A DNA stretch of 15,664 nt from the NCBI GenBank assembly GCA_910585205.1, contig CAJUCC010000003.1, forward strand, positions 1 through 15,664. The letters run 5' to 3'. The DNA is from an uncultured Lachnospiraceae bacterium. Its GTDB lineage: Bacteria > Bacillota > Clostridia > Lachnospirales > Lachnospiraceae. Shown piece after piece: positions 1 through 5,894 of the stretch. The notes beneath the pieces are model-generated. The model had not been told where the DNA came from, did not search any database, and was given only the letters and a program-made list of their open reading frames with translations. A program made the translations under genes and the position numbers. The stretch's first letter is position 1, and every line of letters begins with the position of its first letter.

Positions 1-9
1 ATAAAAGGA

Positions 10-56
10 CTTTTTTACAGAGAGATTCCGGTGTGCCGGAGGAGGCTGTAAAGGAG
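10..56 (+). promoter_or_regulatory. Leader hairpin pairing the Shine-Dalgarno of the YcxB-like gene
   Basis: Bases 10-20 (CTTTTTTACAG) pair with 46-56 (CTGTAAAGGAG) over 11 bp including two G-U pairs. A smaller inner hairpin has arms 27-31 (TCCGG) and 36-40 (CCGGA) with loop TGTG. The right arm includes most of the Shine-Dalgarno AAAGGAGG (50-57), so the folded RNA would hide the ribosome binding site of the gene starting at 62. It could equally be chance, or the remnant of a terminator belonging to an upstream gene outside the window. Confidence 0.4.
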
Positions 57-61
57 GATTT

Positions 62-565
62 ATGAATAAAATAACGGTACATATGACGAAAGAGGCATTG
101 TATGATTTCCTTTTGTTCCATGCGTATTCAAAATTCAGCGGATTCCTGATTAATATACTCGGGCTGGCCGTTGCGTTTTCGGGAATCTGGCTGTATGTGG
201 CGGGGCAGACAGGTGCAGCCGGTACCGCTTTGTATCTGACGGCGTCGGCCGTCTTTCTGGGGAGCATGCCTTTGCAGCTTTACCTGAGGGCAAAAAAGCA
301 GGTGGAGATTCATCCGGAATATAATGCGCCGGCCGTGTATATCTTTTCCGAAGAAGCGGGAATTCGGGTAATACAGGGCAGCAGGGAACGGGATTATCGG
401 TGGGAAGACATTCGGAGGGCCGTGGTAACGCCAAAGACGATCGGCATTTATTATGAAGCGGAGCGGGCGCTGATTATACCAAAGCAGGATTTTGGAGAGC
501 AGTTTGCGGAAATCTTTCGGATGATTGCACGGCATCTGGGCGGGAATAACATGCGGATGCGTTAG
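62..565 (+). CDS. YcxB-like small membrane protein
   Basis: A 167-residue protein with two adjacent hydrophobic segments near residues 26-47 and 53-73, then a soluble C-terminal half of about 90 residues. The layout of two membrane spans plus a C-terminal domain with alternating strands and a late 'ALIIPKQDF' segment fits the YcxB-like protein family, which is common in Firmicutes and has no established function. The start at 62 has a strong AAAGGAGG (50-57), possibly masked by a leader hairpin. The stop is 24 bp before the regulator gene at 590, so the two are probably co-transcribed. No catalytic motif is visible. The family call rests on architecture and remembered sequence style. Confidence 0.6.
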   Translation: MNKITVHMTKEALYDFLLFHAYSKFSGFLINILGLAVAFSGIWLYVAGQTGAAGTALYLTASAVFLGSMPLQLYLRAKKQVEIHPEYNAPAVYIFSEEAGIRVIQGSRERDYRWEDIRRAVVTPKTIGIYYEAERALIIPKQDFGEQFAEIFRMIARHLGGNNMRMR

Positions 566-589
566 CATATGTGCCATGTGGAGGGGAAT

Positions 590-1357
590 ATGCAGGAACG
601 CAGGCAGTTGATTTTGGAGAAAATAAAGGAACGGGGGAGCGTACGGGTAGCGGAACTGTCCAGAGAGTTTTGCTGCTCGGAGGTGACGATCCGCAATGAT
701 ATAAAATGTCTGGACGGCGAGGGGCTGCTGAAACGGACACACGGCGGCGCCGTCAGAATCGGGAAAGAGCCGGAACGGAAATATTCGGCCGAGAGCATAT
801 ACCGGCATACGGACAGGAAAAAGAGCATAGCGGAATGCGCCTATGCATTTCTGGAAGACCGGGATACGATTATTCTCGACGATGCTTCGAGCACTTTTTA
901 TCTGGCGGCACATATCCGGCAGCACCCTGAGAAACGGCTGGCGATTGTCACCAACTCCCTGCTTGTCGGAAATGAGCTTGCGGGAACTTCCCACGTGGAG
1001 CTGTATATGGTAGGCGGTTATGTGGGCGGCCATCTGGCGGCGACGATGGGGGATGCGGCAGTGCGCAATATTGAACAGTTTTGCGTGGACAAGGCGTTTA
1101 TCGGTGTCCACGGCATTAATTTTGATGTGGGGATTACGTCCATTGCGACACCGCAGATGCAGATCAAGCGCGCCATATTTGAGGCGGCGAAAGAGGTGTA
1201 TGTACTGGCTGACAGCAGCAAGTTCGGCGGCGGCTATCTGTCGGTTATCTGCCCGATGCGGGATGTGCATAAGATTATTACCGATCATGAGGTGTCGGCC
1301 GAAAATATCAAAAAGGCACAGGAGGCGAGGGTGCCGCTGGTGATTGCGGGTCGGTGA
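590..1357 (+). CDS. DeoR/GlpR-family transcriptional repressor
   Basis: A 255-residue regulator, the normal length for DeoR-family proteins. Residues 1-57 form the N-terminal winged helix: 'RRQLILEKIKERGSVRVAEL' and 'SEVTIRNDIKCLDGEGLLKR' followed by 'THGGAV' are the family hallmark. The rest is the DeoR sensor domain, a ribose-5-phosphate-isomerase-like fold that usually binds a phosphorylated sugar. It shows 'ILDDASSTFYLA', 'AIVTNSLLV', 'MVGGYV' and 'VLADSSKFGGG'. I chose ATG 590 over the in-frame ATG 569 because GGAGG (580-584) lies 5 bases upstream of 590, and the extra seven residues are not family-like. No sugar-catabolism gene is adjacent, so the target and inducer are unknown; targets may lie upstream of the window. 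Confidence 0.9.
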   Translation: MQERRQLILEKIKERGSVRVAELSREFCCSEVTIRNDIKCLDGEGLLKRTHGGAVRIGKEPERKYSAESIYRHTDRKKSIAECAYAFLEDRDTIILDDASSTFYLAAHIRQHPEKRLAIVTNSLLVGNELAGTSHVELYMVGGYVGGHLAATMGDAAVRNIEQFCVDKAFIGVHGINFDVGITSIATPQMQIKRAIFEAAKEVYVLADSSKFGGGYLSVICPMRDVHKIITDHEVSAENIKKAQEARVPLVIAGR

Positions 1358-1426
1358 TACGGACGGGAAGGATGGCGGCGGCGCCCGGTTTGCTAAAATA
1401 TTCCGACGCGAAAATCAAAAACCCGT

Positions 1427-1454
1427 TTGACAGAAAGAAATATTGTAGTATGAT
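1427..1454 (+). promoter_or_regulatory. Sigma-A promoter of the DUF3048 lipoprotein gene
   Basis: A perfect -35 TTGACA (1427-1432), a 16-bp spacer and a near-perfect -10 TATGAT (1449-1454). Transcription would start near 1461, about 60 bp before the lipoprotein start codon. This is the best consensus promoter in the window. I saw no terminator between the DeoR gene and this promoter. Confidence 0.8.
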
Positions 1455-1521
1455 AGGGAAGGGAGAAAAAGCGAACCCGATAAGTATTATAAAATAAGAA
1501 CGAAAGGAATTTGGTGAACGA

Positions 1522-2646
1522 ATGAAAAGAAAAGCAGTTTTACTTTTAACCTCGATGGTCATGGCAGCCGTGCTTCTTGGCGGATGCGGGAAAGACAAAG
1601 AGGAAGATAGCACCTCCCTTCTGGATGACATTCAGGAAGAGACAGAAGCGCCGGAAGAAGTAGAGGCGACGGTGGAGACGGAAGAAGAAACCGAAGAAGT
1701 TGTGGAAGAAGATCCGGAAGGGATGTACCGGAGCGAGCTTACCAATGAATGGATCGACGAGAGCCTGAAGGATCAGAGACCGATCGCTGCCATGGTAGAC
1801 AATGAGTCCACGGCGCTGCCGCATTACGGTCTGTCGCAGGCCGATGTGGTTTATGAGATTATGAACAGCACGAAAAACGGCAGAATTACCCGTCTGATGG
1901 CTGTGGTAAAAGACTGGGGCAAGATCGAACAGCTCGGCAGCATCCGCAGTACCCGTCCGACCAATATCCTGCTTGCGGCAGAGTGGAATGCGGTACTTTG
2001 TCATGACGGCGGCCCATTCTATATTGACCCGTATCTGGCAGAGGATTACTCCGCGCATTTCAGCGGCGGATTTGACCGGGTAAATAACGGCAAGGCAAGA
2101 GAGTTTACGGAATATATCTGCACGGGGAACCTTGACAGCAAATTTGACGCTTCGAATTATTCCCGGGAATATGACGAGTATTATGCGGGGCCGCATTTTA
2201 AATTTGCGGAAGAAGAGCGGACGCTGGAGGGGGAAAACGGCGTGATCGATGCAACGGAAGTTTCTCTGCCGTTCCCGCACAATAAATCCAATCTGAAATA
2301 CAATGAAGAAACAAAGACCTATGATTATTATGAATATGGGGACAAGCACATCGATCCCGGTAACGGTGACGCTGTTTTGACATTTAAAAATGTCCTGATC
2401 CAGAACTGTACATTCCATCAGTATGACGAAAACGGGTATCTGATCTATAACTGTATTGACGCCAGCAGCCGCGACGGATATTATCTGACAAACGGCAAGG
2501 CGATTCCGGTGACATGGATGAAGACGGGAGATGCGGAGCCGACGCGTTTCTTTGACGAGAACGGTGACGAGATCAGCATCAACACGGGAAAAACTTATAT
2601 CACGCTTGTTCCCGATGACGGATGGAAAGATTTGTCGATTAAATAA
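1522..2646 (+). CDS. DUF3048 domain lipoprotein (YerB-like)
   Basis: A 374-residue predicted lipoprotein. The signal peptide ends in the lipobox LLGGC with lipidated Cys22. A very acidic Glu/Thr/Val-rich linker (about residues 25-68) then leads into DUF3048, as in Bacillus subtilis YerB. Family-typical segments include 'RPIAAMVDNE', 'PHYGLSQADVVYEI', 'GRITRLMAV', 'LGSIRSTRPTNI' and a C-terminal 'GKTYITLVPDD'. The molecular function of DUF3048 is not established; these proteins sit on the outer face of the membrane. AAAGGA (1503-1508) is 13 bases from ATG 1522, a long spacing, but no better start exists before the signal peptide. Transcription should come from 1427-1454 and probably continues into the HD-GYP gene 17 bp downstream. 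Confidence 0.88.
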   Translation: MKRKAVLLLTSMVMAAVLLGGCGKDKEEDSTSLLDDIQEETEAPEEVEATVETEEETEEVVEEDPEGMYRSELTNEWIDESLKDQRPIAAMVDNESTALPHYGLSQADVVYEIMNSTKNGRITRLMAVVKDWGKIEQLGSIRSTRPTNILLAAEWNAVLCHDGGPFYIDPYLAEDYSAHFSGGFDRVNNGKAREFTEYICTGNLDSKFDASNYSREYDEYYAGPHFKFAEEERTLEGENGVIDATEVSLPFPHNKSNLKYNEETKTYDYYEYGDKHIDPGNGDAVLTFKNVLIQNCTFHQYDENGYLIYNCIDASSRDGYYLTNGKAIPVTWMKTGDAEPTRFFDENGDEISINTGKTYITLVPDDGWKDLSIK

Positions 2647-2663
2647 GAACAGGGACAGGATTT

Positions 2664-3620
2664 ATGGCATCTGAAATACGGGAAGAGCATTTGGAACTGC
2701 AGGATATGCGGGGGCTTCTGTACTCTATGGTGGCGGCCTTTACCAAAGCCATAGATGAACGGACGCCATATAATGCCAGTCACACAATGCAGGTGGCGGG
2801 ATATGTCAGAGGCATGGTTCGTTTTCTGAACAGGCGATATGAGAAGACGGGGCAGGAGCCGCATTTTTCATCCGCGCAGGAAGAACAGATTGTAATGGCC
2901 GCCTACCTGCATGATGTGGGCAAACTGGTAATACCGCTGGAGGTTATGAATAAAGCCAATCGGCTCGGGCAGGGCGGACGGGAACGGATTCATGAGCGCT
3001 ATCTGCTGTTAAAGGCGTATCTGGATATAGACCGTCTGGAGGGACGGCTTCCTGCACAGGAATGTTTCAGGCAGCAGGCCGAGCTGGAAGAGCTGGAAGA
3101 GCGGATCGGAAAAGCAGACGGGCAGAGCGCTGTCCCGCAGCAGGAAATACTGTATTTTACCGAAATGGGGAAGCGGAAATACACGGGGAAGGACGGTGCG
3201 GTAATCCCGTGGCTGACCCGGACCGAACTGCAGAATCTTCAGATTGCAAAAGGGACACTGAATGAAGAAGAACGGCGGATTATGGAATATCATGCGGTGG
3301 CCACAGAGAAGATACTGCAGGAGATTCGTTTCGGACGACAGTATGAAAGCGTGCTGGAGATCGTCGGTGCCCATCATGAATTTCTCGACGGGAGCGGCTA
3401 TCCGAAGGGACTGCAGGAGCGGGAGATACCGCCCGGGGCGCGGATTCTGACGATTGCGGACATTTATGACTCTCTCGTGGCGACGGACAGGCCGTATAAG
3501 CGTCCTATGAGTATGCAGACAGCGAAGCGGATTCTCGGTGAAATGGCGCAGAAGGGCAAGCTGGACAGGGAACTGACAGCGTTATTCTGTACATATCTGG
3601 ATGAACGCCGCGTTGAATAA
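2664..3620 (+). CDS. HD-GYP-type phosphohydrolase with long internal insert
   Basis: A 318-residue soluble protein with no membrane segment or receiver domain. HD-GYP residues are visible: His40 in 'NASHT', the His83-Asp84 pair in 'YLHDVGKL', His210 in 'IMEYH', His237-His238 with 'DGSGYPKGL' (GYP motif, 243-250), and Asp266 in 'TIADIYDSL', followed by 'TDRPYKRPM'. Canonical members are metal-dependent cyclic-di-GMP phosphodiesterases. Here, however, about 95-100 residues separate the HD motif region from His210 (roughly residues 101-198), where compact members need only a short linker. A subtype with this insert is known in clostridia, and its substrate is uncertain. The gene follows the DUF3048 stop by 17 bp with only a modest AGGA site, suggesting co-transcription. 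Cyclic-di-GMP hydrolysis is inference from the family. Confidence 0.85.
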   Translation: MASEIREEHLELQDMRGLLYSMVAAFTKAIDERTPYNASHTMQVAGYVRGMVRFLNRRYEKTGQEPHFSSAQEEQIVMAAYLHDVGKLVIPLEVMNKANRLGQGGRERIHERYLLLKAYLDIDRLEGRLPAQECFRQQAELEELEERIGKADGQSAVPQQEILYFTEMGKRKYTGKDGAVIPWLTRTELQNLQIAKGTLNEEERRIMEYHAVATEKILQEIRFGRQYESVLEIVGAHHEFLDGSGYPKGLQEREIPPGARILTIADIYDSLVATDRPYKRPMSMQTAKRILGEMAQKGKLDRELTALFCTYLDERRVE

Positions 3621-3637
3621 CGATAATTTGATTTACT

Positions 3638-3689
3638 ATTTCCGGGCAGGGGTGCATATATTATGGATAACAAACCTTTGCCCGGAAAT
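3638..3689 (+). promoter_or_regulatory. 16-bp hairpin enclosing the spmB Shine-Dalgarno and start codon
   Basis: Arms ATTTCCGGGCAGGGGT (3638-3653) and ACCTTTGCCCGGAAAT (3674-3689) pair along all 16 positions, 14 Watson-Crick and two G-U. The Shine-Dalgarno AGGGG (3648-3652) is entirely within the left arm, and ATG 3663 lies in the 20-base loop. As RNA this should block ribosome access. An alternative reading is an intrinsic terminator for the upstream HD-GYP gene, since TTTT (3689-3692) follows the stem, but the U-run is short and the stem lies inside the next gene. Confidence 0.6.
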
Positions 3690-4226
3690 TTTATGCTCTC
3701 TGTCTTATCCAATCTGTCCAATATCATAATCCCTCTTATTATATTCTATATCGTGGCAGAGGGACTTCTGATGAAAACCAATGTCTATGAACATTTTATC
3801 AAAGGCGCCAAAGAAGGCTTTCTCGTCGTAATCCGCATTATGCCGACGCTGATCGGACTGATGGCAGCCGTGGGGATTCTGCGGGCTTCCGGCTTTCTGG
3901 ATTTTATCGGCAGGGTGACGGGCGGGCTTACCGATCCCCTTGGCTTTCCGGCGGCGCTGATTCCGATTACCGTGATTAAGATGTTTTCTTCTTCTGCAGC
4001 GACCGGGCTTGTGCTGGACATATTCCGGGAATTCGGAACCGATTCCCGCATCGGCCTGATTACTTCCATCATGATGAGCTGCACGGAGACGGTCTTTTAT
4101 ACGATGTCGGTATATTTTATGGCCGCAAAGGTGACAAAGACGCGGTTTACGCTGGCCGGGGCGCTGGTCAGCACACTGGCGGGAATTGTGGCGAGTGTGG
4201 TGATTGCGGCGGGAATGGGAGGATGA
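3663..4226 (+). CDS. spmB: Spore maturation protein B homologue (nucleoside-recognition fold membrane protein)
   Basis: A 187-residue hydrophobic protein of the SpmB type, with membrane segments near residues 14-35, 53-72, 94-115, 128-152 and 163-185. Recognisable stretches are 'GAKEGFLVVIRIMPTLIGLM', 'DPLGFPAALIPITVIKMFSS', 'SCTETVFYTMSVYF' and a final glycine-rich helix. SpmA and SpmB act together in spore-core dehydration and heat resistance in Bacillus and Clostridium; the transported molecule is unknown. spmA normally lies immediately upstream, but here the upstream gene is the HD-GYP protein. ATG 3663 has AGGGG (3648-3652) 10 bases away, inside a hairpin stem. An alternative start at 3693 would remove ten residues ('DNKPLPGNF' region) not typical of the family, but it lacks a clear Shine-Dalgarno. 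Confidence 0.85.
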   Translation: MDNKPLPGNFMLSVLSNLSNIIIPLIIFYIVAEGLLMKTNVYEHFIKGAKEGFLVVIRIMPTLIGLMAAVGILRASGFLDFIGRVTGGLTDPLGFPAALIPITVIKMFSSSAATGLVLDIFREFGTDSRIGLITSIMMSCTETVFYTMSVYFMAAKVTKTRFTLAGALVSTLAGIVASVVIAAGMGG

Positions 4227-4279
4227 AAGCGCCGCGGATGATTTACCGCCGCAGCCTTGGTGCATTCCGCCGAAAATCG

Positions 4280-4368
4280 GCACAAAAGGGCAGCAGACAG
4301 CCGCCGGAACCGGGGATCACACATATCCTTTGACGCGTTCCGGCCAGGGGTCTGCTGCTTTTTTGTGC
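4280..4368 (+). terminator. Long intrinsic terminator after spmB
   Basis: GCACAAAAGGGCAGCAGAC (4280-4298) pairs with 4350-4368 along 19 bp, including two G-U pairs and the internal run TTTTTT (4359-4364). Above an internal loop a second stem forms from GCCGGAAC (4303-4310) and GTTCCGGC (4337-4344). The GC-rich upper stem followed by six T fits a rho-independent terminator. It is 54 bp after the spmB stop. Confidence 0.8.
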
Positions 4369-4429
4369 GCCGCGCATGCCCAACGTTCTTTAGCAAATCT
4401 TGTTTCCGGTCATAAATTGCAAAAAGTTC

Positions 4430-4458
4430 TTGCACCCGTTCCCCGCTTGCGGTAAACT
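4430..4458 (+). promoter_or_regulatory. Candidate livK promoter
   Basis: TTGCAC (4430-4435), a 17-bp spacer and TAAACT (4453-4458) resemble a sigma-A promoter. Each box departs from consensus, the -35 most, so a helper protein may be required. It lies between the spmB terminator and livK, where a promoter is expected. The start would be near 4465, giving a leader of about 85 bases. Confidence 0.4.
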
Positions 4459-4471
4459 GAGAATGTCGGGA

Positions 4472-4489
4472 AAAAGACAAATGTCTTTT
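4472..4489 (+). promoter_or_regulatory. 18-bp palindrome downstream of the livK promoter
   Basis: AAAAGACA (4472-4479) and TGTCTTTT (4482-4489) are perfect inverted repeats separated by AA. The site starts just after the predicted transcription start of livK, a position where a dimeric repressor would act as a roadblock. It could also fold as a short A/U-rich hairpin in the leader. No regulator can be assigned. Confidence 0.4.
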
Positions 4490-4549
4490 CTATACGGACA
4501 AAACGGAACGGCAGTTTGTAAAAACAGCCAGAGATCAGGAGGATGGATT

Positions 4550-5731
4550 ATGAAAAGAAATGTGTTGGCAGTATTATTGACCGCAGCCATGACGGCAGCG
4601 ATGCTGGCGGGATGCGGAAGCGCATCGGGTGACGGCGCCGCGGCGGGCGGAAGCGGTGATTCCGGTGAAGTGATTAAGATCGGTGTGTTTGAGCCGCTTA
4701 CCGGTGAAAACGGCGGCGGCGGTTCGCAGGAAGCGGACGGCATCAAATATGCAAACCAGGTGTATCCCGAAGTGCTCGGGAAAAAGGTGGAGCTTGTTAT
4801 CGTGGACAATAAATCCGACAAGGGAGAGGCGACAACGGCGGCGACACGTCTGGTGGAACAGGAAGGCGTGGTGGCGGTAATCGGTTCTTACGGTTCGGGC
4901 GTATCGATTGCGGCAGGTGATATTTTCAAAAATGCCAAAGTGCCGGCTATGGGGGCATCGTGCACCAATCCGATGGTAACGGAAGGGAACGATTACTATT
5001 TCCGCACATGCTTCCTCGACCCGTTCCAGGGAACGGTTATGGCGAATTATTGCACACAGCAGGGTTATACAAAGGCGGCGATTGTATATCAGAACGGGGA
5101 TGATTACTCCACGGGACTTGCAAACTTTTTCAAGGCTTCCTTTGAAGGGTCAGGCGGTTCGGTTGTCTCCGAAGGCGTGATTCAGACAAACGACTCCGAT
5201 TATAATTCGATTCTGACCAATATCAAGGCAAGCGACGCCGAGGTTATTTTTGCGCCGTCTTCCATTACGGTGGCGGGCGCGTTTATCAAACAGGCGCGGG
5301 CGCTTGGAATCGACGCGCTGATCTGTGCCGGCGATACATGGGAAAACGAAGCGATCATTGACGTGGCGGGCGAAGCCGCAGAAGGCGTTGTTCTGTCCAC
5401 ATTCTATGATGAGAATGACGCGAGCGCTTCCGAGGAGGCAAAGAAGTTTGTGCCGGGCTTTAAGGAATATCTGGGCGGCGATGCGATTATCCCGGCGGTA
5501 TCCGCGCTTGGTTATGATGCATACTGTGTTGTGCTGGATGCGATCGAGCGGGCAGGTTCCACAGACGGGGAAGCGGTTCGTCAGGCGCTGGCCGATACGA
5601 GTGAATTCGTCGGTGTCACCGGTGCAATTACATTTGACGAAAACGGTGATGCACAGAAGAATGTTGCGATCGTGAAAACCGTGGAAGGCGGTAAGTTCAA
5701 ATATCTGGATACGGTGGTCGTAGGCGAATAA
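4550..5731 (+). CDS. livK: Branched-chain amino acid-type ABC transporter, substrate-binding lipoprotein
   Basis: A 393-residue receptor of the Leu/Ile/Val-binding family (periplasmic-binding fold type I). The signal peptide ends in lipobox LAGC with Cys22, followed by a Gly/Ser/Ala-rich linker to about residue 42. The mature domain opens with 'IKIGVFEPLTGENGGGG' and shows 'ATRLVEQEGVVAVIGSYGSG', 'VPAMGASCTNP' and 'IIPAVSALGYDAYCVVLDAI', all typical of LivK/LivJ proteins. It should capture substrate outside the membrane and pass it to LivHM. ATG 4550 was chosen because AGGAGG (4537-4542) is 7 bases upstream and the signal peptide starts there; the frame is open further upstream without signal-like sequence. 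The ligand could be Leu/Ile/Val, another amino acid or an amide; sequence alone cannot decide. Confidence 0.93.
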   Translation: MKRNVLAVLLTAAMTAAMLAGCGSASGDGAAAGGSGDSGEVIKIGVFEPLTGENGGGGSQEADGIKYANQVYPEVLGKKVELVIVDNKSDKGEATTAATRLVEQEGVVAVIGSYGSGVSIAAGDIFKNAKVPAMGASCTNPMVTEGNDYYFRTCFLDPFQGTVMANYCTQQGYTKAAIVYQNGDDYSTGLANFFKASFEGSGGSVVSEGVIQTNDSDYNSILTNIKASDAEVIFAPSSITVAGAFIKQARALGIDALICAGDTWENEAIIDVAGEAAEGVVLSTFYDENDASASEEAKKFVPGFKEYLGGDAIIPAVSALGYDAYCVVLDAIERAGSTDGEAVRQALADTSEFVGVTGAITFDENGDAQKNVAIVKTVEGGKFKYLDTVVVGE

Positions 5732-5744
5732 CAGGATACATGCA

Positions 5745-5780
5745 AGATGGGAAGGGCCGGAATGCTGGCCTTTCTCATTT
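5745..5780 (+). terminator. Terminator-like hairpin after livK (probable partial attenuator)
   Basis: The core arms GAAGGGCCGG (5751-5760) and CTGGCCTTTC (5765-5774) close a 4-base AATG loop with two G-U pairs, and weaker pairing extends to 5745 and 5780. The descending arm runs into the U-rich TTTCTCATTTT (5771-5781). Placed between the receptor gene and its permease genes, it would let livK mRNA exceed livHMGF mRNA, a common arrangement in binding-protein operons. Confidence 0.6.
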
Positions 5781-5794
5781 TAAAGATTGTGTTT

Positions 5795-5872
5795 CGTGTA
5801 CATCCGCCAGATGCCTGTCGGGCCGGGCGGCTGTGCGGCGGCAGTGATTACGGGTCTCTGGCGGATGACGCG
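5795..5872 (+). promoter_or_regulatory. Large RNA stem-loop upstream of livH
   Basis: CATCCGCCAGA (5801-5811) pairs perfectly with TCTGGCGGATG (5857-5867). After a bulged A5800 the helix extends through 5795-5799 with 5868-5872, one pair being G-U. The enclosed 45 bases are very GC-rich and can form small inner helices, for example TGCC (5812-5815) with GGCA (5840-5843). The stem ends nine bases before the livH Shine-Dalgarno GGGAGG (5881-5886). It could protect the mRNA 5' end, act with the preceding hairpin, or be a structured regulatory leader. Confidence 0.55.
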
Positions 5873-5894
5873 AAGGAAGAGGGAGGAAAACGGT

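Larger units (their letters stand above)
4227..4549. other. Intergenic region between spmB and livK
   Basis: This 323-bp gap holds no convincing gene. An 83-codon frame across it has no family signature and overlaps a strong terminator. From left to right it contains a long hairpin terminator (4280-4368), a candidate promoter (4430-4458), an 18-bp palindrome (4472-4489) and the AGGAGG site of livK (4537-4542). It marks the boundary between the spmB transcript and the liv operon. Confidence 0.7.

Noticed and set aside
128..1288. A 386-codon minus-strand frame opposite the YcxB-like and DeoR genes
   Set aside because: Composition is His/Arg/Pro-rich as in antisense frames, with no domain signature; two recognisable + strand genes occupy the same bases.
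4269..4281. Small GCCGA-AAA-TCGGC hairpin before the spmB terminator
   Set aside because: Only five pairs and overlapping the base of the much stronger terminator; no separate role can be supported.
4204..4455. Possible 83-residue gene after spmB
   Set aside because: It spans the long terminator hairpin, has no clear ribosome site and shows no family features.
5787..5894. N-terminal extension of LivH upstream of ATG 5895
   Set aside because: The extension is charged and non-membrane, overlaps a structured RNA stem, and the best ribosome site serves 5895.
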